Source: an uncultured Lachnospiraceae bacterium (GTDB lineage Bacteria > Bacillota > Clostridia > Lachnospirales > Lachnospiraceae). Taken from it: a DNA stretch of 10,498 bases. The first letter of the stretch is position 1. Each line of letters opens with the position of its first letter. A program made the translations under genes and the position numbers. Below, in pieces: positions 6,986 through 10,498 of the stretch. The stretch lies in NCBI GenBank assembly GCA_902797015.1, contig CADBRG010000131.1:1-10498 (forward strand), read 5' to 3'. Below the pieces are notes generated by a model. That model did no database searches. It was not told the origin of the DNA and saw only the letters and a list, made by a program, of their open reading frames with translations.

Positions 6986-8467
6986 TTACTGAATGACATT
7001 GTTTTCATCTGCATTTTCACGTGCAAGATCAACTTCTTTTTCTGCAATCACTTCTGATGCCGGTGCTGTGGCTGCTACAACTGCATCTGCCGCAACTTCT
7101 TCCTTCTTTTCTCCTCGGCGTGCTGCCAGCTGTGCACGGATGTCATCTGCATCCTTATCGCTCATTTTCCAGAGCAGGCAGCAAGCTGCTGCTACTAAGA
7201 ACAGGATTGCCGGGATCAGGTTTACTGTGATGTTGATACCTCTCATTGCTTCCGGTGTCTGCTGTGCGTTTGCTACATATCCGAAAGCGCCAAGGATCAG
7301 GACACCTGCTGCTGCGCCGATCGCGTTACCGATCTTGGTTGCAAGGCCATAGGTTGCATATGCTGTACCGTCTGTACGAACGCCGCTCTTTAACTCCATG
7401 TAATCAACAGAGTCAGCAACCATGGAAAGTGACATCGGGAATCCTACGTTGAAGAGACCGAAGATCCAGCAGCCTACGAGTACCATCTTGATGTTGTCAA
7501 ACGGTGCCAGGAACATGATGATCAGACCGATTGCCTGAATGATCATAGAGAACATCAGAACATTTCGTTTTCCGATTTTTTTCGCAATGGCCGGCACAAA
7601 GAAGGATCCGATGATACCGCCGATCGAGGGGATCGTCATGATCAGTGCGATCATGGTAAAGGAACCGAGGCAGTAGATTACATAGAATGCTGTAATTGCG
7701 ATACGGCCCATGAAAGCTGTCATCTGAATGATCATGATCAGTGTGATGATCATCAGATATTTATTTTTTGCAAGGTTCAGAATTGTATCTTTAAAAGAGA
7801 ATTTTGCAGGGTTTGCAACCGGCTGTACCACTTCTTTAGAAGTGAAGAATACGATCAGGAACAGCGGGATGGAAATACATCCGTAGATAACTGCTGTCAT
7901 CATGTAACCGTGTCCGTTTGCTACCTGTGCGCCTGCGCCTGAGAACTTCAGTGCCAGACCTGCGGATGCTGCGTTTACGATAACCATACCCAGGTTCATA
8001 CCGATGTTTCTGGAAGAGTTGATCGTGTTTCTCTGGTTTGCATCTTCAGACATAACTGCTGCCATAGCACCGTACGGGATGTTAACCAGTGTGTAAAGCA
8101 TACCTGCGATGATATAGGTTACTGCTGCCCAAATAACTGCCGCATGTGATCCCTGGGCAAAAGGACTCGTGAATGTCAGTACACCGAAGATTGCCAGGAA
8201 CGGACAACCAAAGGCGATAAAGGGACGGAACCGTCCGAATTTTGTACGGGTACGCTCTGCGATCGCGCCCATCATCGGGTCGTTGAATGCATCCCAGATT
8301 CTTGCAATGATCATGATCGCGGATACAGCGATCGGTGCCAGGCCGACAATATCTGTGTAGAAGATTGTCAGATAGGATCCTACGAATGTCCAGACAAACT
8401 GAGAAGCCAGATCGCCGAGACCGTAGCAGATGACTGCCGGTTTTGTAGCTCTTTTCATGTTCTCCAT
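6986..8467 (-). CDS. GPH (glycoside-pentoside-hexuronide:cation) symporter, MelB-like major facilitator
   Basis: A 12-helix inner-membrane sugar or glycoside symporter of 493 residues with the start chosen here. The family signature IWDAFNDPMMGAIAERT followed by GRFRPF lies between helices 2 and 3; its two aspartates (D59 and D63) correspond to cation-binding residues of MelB. The middle loop and the later GMMG-like and NVGFPMSLSMVADSVDY regions also fit the family. An ATG 15 bases further upstream (8482) is in frame but lacks a ribosome site, whereas the ATG at 8467 has GGGAGA 7 bases before it. The last 42 residues (coded by about 6989-7114) extend past the normal end of the family as an Ala/Glu/Lys-rich cytoplasmic tail. 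It is the first gene of the operon, directly below the putative AraC-type control sites. It probably imports the glycoside used by the downstream enzymes with Na+ or H+; the substrate is inferred from the neighbours. Confidence 0.92.
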   Translation of the reverse strand: MENMKRATKPAVICYGLGDLASQFVWTFVGSYLTIFYTDIVGLAPIAVSAIMIIARIWDAFNDPMMGAIAERTRTKFGRFRPFIAFGCPFLAIFGVLTFTSPFAQGSHAAVIWAAVTYIIAGMLYTLVNIPYGAMAAVMSEDANQRNTINSSRNIGMNLGMVIVNAASAGLALKFSGAGAQVANGHGYMMTAVIYGCISIPLFLIVFFTSKEVVQPVANPAKFSFKDTILNLAKNKYLMIITLIMIIQMTAFMGRIAITAFYVIYCLGSFTMIALIMTIPSIGGIIGSFFVPAIAKKIGKRNVLMFSMIIQAIGLIIMFLAPFDNIKMVLVGCWIFGLFNVGFPMSLSMVADSVDYMELKSGVRTDGTAYATYGLATKIGNAIGAAAGVLILGAFGYVANAQQTPEAMRGINITVNLIPAILFLVAAACCLLWKMSDKDADDIRAQLAARRGEKKEEVAADAVVAATAPASEVIAEKEVDLARENADENNVIQ

Positions 8468-8474
8468 TTTGTTT

Positions 8475-8480
8475 TCTCCC
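8475..8480 (-). promoter_or_regulatory. Ribosome binding site that decides the symporter start
   Basis: GGGAGA (read 8480-8475) lies 7 bases before the ATG at 8467. It overlaps the alternative upstream ATG at 8482-8480, which itself has only an A-rich stretch before it. The shorter protein beginning MENMKRATKP is therefore preferred. Confidence 0.7.
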
Positions 8481-8505
8481 ATGTGTTTTCATTTCGTTGT
8501 TACAG

Positions 8506-8541
8506 GTACGCCCGGTACGTACGAAGATGACGTTTCATCTT
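8506..8541 (-). other. Two short inverted repeats in the operon leader
   Basis: AAGATGA (8524-8530) and TCATCTT (8535-8541) are perfect 7-bp inverted arms around a 4-base centre, and GTACG (8506-8510) and CGTAC (8518-8522) form a 5-bp pair beside it. Both lie between the putative promoter and the symporter start, in the predicted untranslated leader of about 80 bases. They may fold in the mRNA or be a DNA-binding site. No T-run follows either, so attenuation by termination is not indicated. Confidence 0.35.
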
Positions 8542-8553
8542 TGCTGGTTCTAT

Positions 8554-8559
8554 CTTATA
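8554..8559 (-). promoter_or_regulatory. Putative -10 element of the activator-dependent operon promoter
   Basis: On the minus strand TATAAG (8559-8554) follows a T-rich stretch. No good -35 box lies 16-18 bases upstream; the sequence there is AAAAGA. A weak -35 with activator repeats abutting it is the usual design of AraC-family-dependent promoters. The transcription start would be near 8547, about 80 bases before the symporter ATG. Confidence 0.45.
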
Positions 8560-8585
8560 AAAAATGGAAGAACTCCTCTTTTTGC

Positions 8586-8614
8586 CTGTTGCAGTATTTT
8601 CATCATCTGTTGCA
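8586..8614 (-). promoter_or_regulatory. Direct repeats 21 bp apart, candidate AraC-type activator binding site
   Basis: The octamer CTGTTGCA (plus-strand reading) occurs at 8586-8593 and 8607-8614, exactly 21 bp apart, or two helical turns, each followed by a matching TTT three bases later. The promoter-proximal copy ends 26 bases from the -10 element, so it borders the -35 position. AraC itself uses direct half-sites with the same 21-bp period next to the -35 region. The AraC-family gene is immediately upstream, making it the likely binder; this is inference from geometry. Confidence 0.6.
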
Positions 8615-8623
8615 CCTTTTCTG

Positions 8624-8669
8624 AAAATAAAAAAGCTCATGCAACAAATGCAAATCATTTGTTGCATGA
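8624..8669 (-). terminator. Rho-independent terminator of the AraC/GH39 regulator gene
   Basis: A perfect 14-bp stem (8669-8656 with 8650-8637, minus strand) with a 5-base loop is followed by gcTTTTTTATTTT. It begins 10 bases after the regulator's stop codon. It separates the regulator from the symporter operon. The stem contains the heptamer TGTTGCA and its complement, which also occur in the nearby putative operator. Confidence 0.92.
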
Positions 8670-8679
8670 ACCCTGTTCG

Positions 8680-10498
8680 TTAATCCTCAAAGCGATAAAT
8701 ATGGATCATACACATTTCATGTGCTTCCAATTCGATGGAAAAACTGAATTTTCCCTGATCCGTCTTTTGTTTTTGCATTGTAAGTCTCGGAAAACTTGCT
8801 GTCATCAGATACTTGATATCCTGTCTGGTCAGGTCCGTTGCAAAATCAAGCTTTGACCATTCTGCCAAAAGACTGCCTTCACTGCGGTTCATCCGGCGTG
8901 TCTTGACAACATATTCACCGTCTTCCAGATCTGAGATCTGAATGTTCAGATCCAACGGTACCGCATCCTCAAAATATTGATCCGGGTCTGTGCGCAGATC
9001 GATATTCTCCGGTTTGAGATAATATTTCCGATGGTACCACTTCATATTATTACAAAGGATGTAATAATCGCCCTTGCTGTTTTTGGTTGCAATATAATAA
9101 TCAGTCCGTTCCAGAAGTCTGCTGCCCAGCATATTTAAAAACTGCACCGACCAGTATACCGGTTTGCAAATGCTGTCTTTTGTCAGCATACCGACACTTC
9201 CGTTTGCCGGAAGATTGAAATCGATATAACTGTTGATCCAGTCAGATCCGGCCATGTAGCATATCATATCTACATTCTGCGCGATCTCACCTGTTTTTCT
9301 GCAATAATACGCACTGCGGAAACAACTGTCATTAAGCAGGTTTCTGTTTGAAACGGAATTGTTAAATTCTGAGATATACAGTTTACAATCAGAGATTCCC
9401 GCATGACGCATCACGCTTTTCATCATCCCAACCTGCTCCGCTTCAACATGCTTATCAGGCGAAATCCGCATCCCCTTCGTTTCAGCATCTGTTTCAAACG
9501 GTATATACGGATAGGTAAACATTGACACAAAATCCGGGATGCAGTTTTCATCGACACATCTTTGATAGAATGTCGACAGATATTCCATATCATTATAGAT
9601 GATCGCAGAGACACCACCTACCCTTGCCCCCGGAACCTTTTTCCGGATCAGCCGGTATGCAAAGGAATAAACATCAAAGAAGTCATATTCCGGATCCTGA
9701 TAATAACCGATGTCCGTATGGATTCCGTCTCTTGTGATCTCAAAGATCCATTTTGACATTTCATCAATTCCATATCGGTCCGTCAGATGCCGGATCAGTT
9801 TTGTGAGGCAATCCTCCCAGATCTCTCTGGACTGAAATTCAATATACTCTTCTTCATATCTGACAACATTTGTATCAACTCTTTTGATCACGTTAGGCTT
9901 GCGTCCAAGATCCAGGAATGGACAAAGATAATTTTTCAACAGGAAATCCAGGACCTGGTCTACCAGCATAAAATTATAGTTGCCCTTAGTCTGTCCATCA
10001 GAGATCATCATACGCTTCGAAAAAACATTCCACACCCTTACGTAACCATAAGAGAGATGTTCCTGCAGATAAAGGACGTGGTTCTGGACATTTGCAAGCG
10101 TCAGATCAAACATGGTACCGATATTAATGGTGATGTTCCAGTTTTTATCCCATTTTTTGCCCTCATAGTCCGCGGAAAGCATGACCGAACACCGATCCGT
10201 CTCATCCGTCTGCAGCAATTGTTTATCCAGAACCTCCTGCAAAAGCAATTGCTGTTCCTGCTCTTTTTGCGCTTTATGATCGACATCCTGTGCTTCCCGT
10301 TCCAGCCTGTAAGCAGACGGCGTCGTATCATATGCTTTTTTAAACACTCTGTTAAACGCAGAAGAACTAGAGAACCCGTTATCTACAGCAATCCTGGTCA
10401 GATTCTTTTTTGTAAACGCAAGATCTTCACAGGCATGACGGAGTCTTACCTGTGTTACATAATCCGCAAAATATACACCCGCGTACTTATGGAACAAT
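8680..10498 (-). CDS. AraC-family transcriptional regulator fused to a GH39-like domain, N-terminus beyond the window
   Basis: The open frame enters from the right edge; 606 codons including the stop are visible. A TTG at 10497 is inside the first HTH domain and is not the start. Numbering from that codon: residues 1-65 are the end of an AraC DNA-binding domain, with the classic second helix-turn-helix LTRIAVDNGFSSSSAFNRVF and KKAYDTTPSAYR. A charged, glutamine-rich linker (about 66-100, possible coiled coil) follows. Residues about 105-470 resemble a GH39 (beta-xylosidase-like) TIM barrel, and 470-605 a beta-sandwich tail. The nucleophile position is kept (E377 in YISEFNNS), but where active GH39 enzymes have the acid/base Glu in a WNEP motif this protein has TRDG (255-258, D257). 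It is therefore probably a sugar-sensing rather than a hydrolytic domain. A sensory N-terminal domain, often a cupin, is expected beyond the edge. It lies upstream of the operon it likely activates. Confidence 0.88.
   Translation of the reverse strand, partial: LFHKYAGVYFADYVTQVRLRHACEDLAFTKKNLTRIAVDNGFSSSSAFNRVFKKAYDTTPSAYRLEREAQDVDHKAQKEQEQQLLLQEVLDKQLLQTDETDRCSVMLSADYEGKKWDKNWNITINIGTMFDLTLANVQNHVLYLQEHLSYGYVRVWNVFSKRMMISDGQTKGNYNFMLVDQVLDFLLKNYLCPFLDLGRKPNVIKRVDTNVVRYEEEYIEFQSREIWEDCLTKLIRHLTDRYGIDEMSKWIFEITRDGIHTDIGYYQDPEYDFFDVYSFAYRLIRKKVPGARVGGVSAIIYNDMEYLSTFYQRCVDENCIPDFVSMFTYPYIPFETDAETKGMRISPDKHVEAEQVGMMKSVMRHAGISDCKLYISEFNNSVSNRNLLNDSCFRSAYYCRKTGEIAQNVDMICYMAGSDWINSYIDFNLPANGSVGMLTKDSICKPVYWSVQFLNMLGSRLLERTDYYIATKNSKGDYYILCNNMKWYHRKYYLKPENIDLRTDPDQYFEDAVPLDLNIQISDLEDGEYVVKTRRMNRSEGSLLAEWSKLDFATDLTRQDIKYLMTASFPRLTMQKQKTDQGKFSFSIELEAHEMCMIHIYRFED

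Noticed and set aside
8480..8482. ATG at 8482 as the symporter start
   Set aside because: No ribosome site precedes it, while the in-frame ATG at 8467 has GGGAGA 7 bases upstream.
8082..8492. A 136-codon open frame on the minus strand overlapping the start of the symporter
   Set aside because: It is a frame-shifted reading of the symporter gene, Arg/Tyr/His-rich, with no independent ribosome site.
8524..8541. Possible catabolite-responsive (cre) site in the leader
   Set aside because: The TGAAACGTCA core has the central CG shifted by one base relative to the cre consensus, so the match is poor; it is better described as a simple inverted repeat.
10495..10497. TTG as the start codon of the AraC/GH39 gene
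   Set aside because: The codon falls inside the AraC DNA-binding domain (just before FHKYAG), so the true start must be several hundred bases beyond the right edge.
1..10498. Mobile elements, tRNA/rRNA genes or CRISPR arrays
   Set aside because: No transposase-like frames, terminal inverted repeats, regularly spaced repeats or tRNA-like cloverleaf segments were seen; nearly all the sequence is accounted for by the listed genes.

Overview
The window looks like part of the chromosome of a low-to-mid GC Firmicute, most likely a gut Lachnospiraceae-type Clostridiales. The evidence is strong AGGAGG-type ribosome sites, tight head-to-tail gene packing, a GPH-family sugar symporter, a ROK glucokinase with the cysteine zinc motif, and an AraC-type regulator fused to a GH39-like domain. 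Every gene I can support lies on the minus strand, so transcription runs from right to left.

Layout in the direction of transcription: (1) An AraC-family regulator with a C-terminal GH39-like domain, cut by the right edge, ends in a strong intrinsic terminator. (2) A control region of about 210 bp holds two direct repeats exactly 21 bp apart next to a promoter-like element. (3) Eight closely spaced genes (gaps 10-56 bp) follow: GPH symporter, Gfo/Idh/MocA oxidoreductase (DgpA-like), a sugar phosphate isomerase-like TIM barrel (C-glycoside deglycosidase alpha-like), a 130-residue protein (deglycosidase beta-like), an FMN-reductase-type flavoprotein with a zinc ribbon, a second TIM-barrel isomerase, a second Gfo/Idh/MocA oxidoreductase, and a ROK sugar kinase. 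(4) A terminator closes the unit at about 305-344. (5) A separate XRE-family regulator gene, with its own consensus promoter and flanking repeats, runs off the left edge.

The most informative part is the trio oxidoreductase + TIM barrel + 130-residue protein. It matches the organisation of bacterial C-glycoside deglycosylation systems (DgpA/DgpB/DgpC of strain PUE, DfgA/DfgB of Eubacterium cellulosolvens, CarB/CarC of soil bacteria). My working model is as follows: the symporter imports a plant glycoside such as a C-glucosyl flavonoid; the DgpA-like enzyme oxidises the sugar at C3; the alpha/beta enzyme breaks the bond to the aglycone; the second oxidoreductase/isomerase pair returns the oxo-sugar to glucose or a relative; and the ROK kinase phosphorylates it. 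The role of the flavoprotein is unknown and could involve the aglycone or redox balance. The trio assignment rests on remembered family features and gene order; the rest of the pathway is inference. No glycoside hydrolase with an intact catalytic pair is visible in the window, which fits an oxidative rather than a hydrolytic route.
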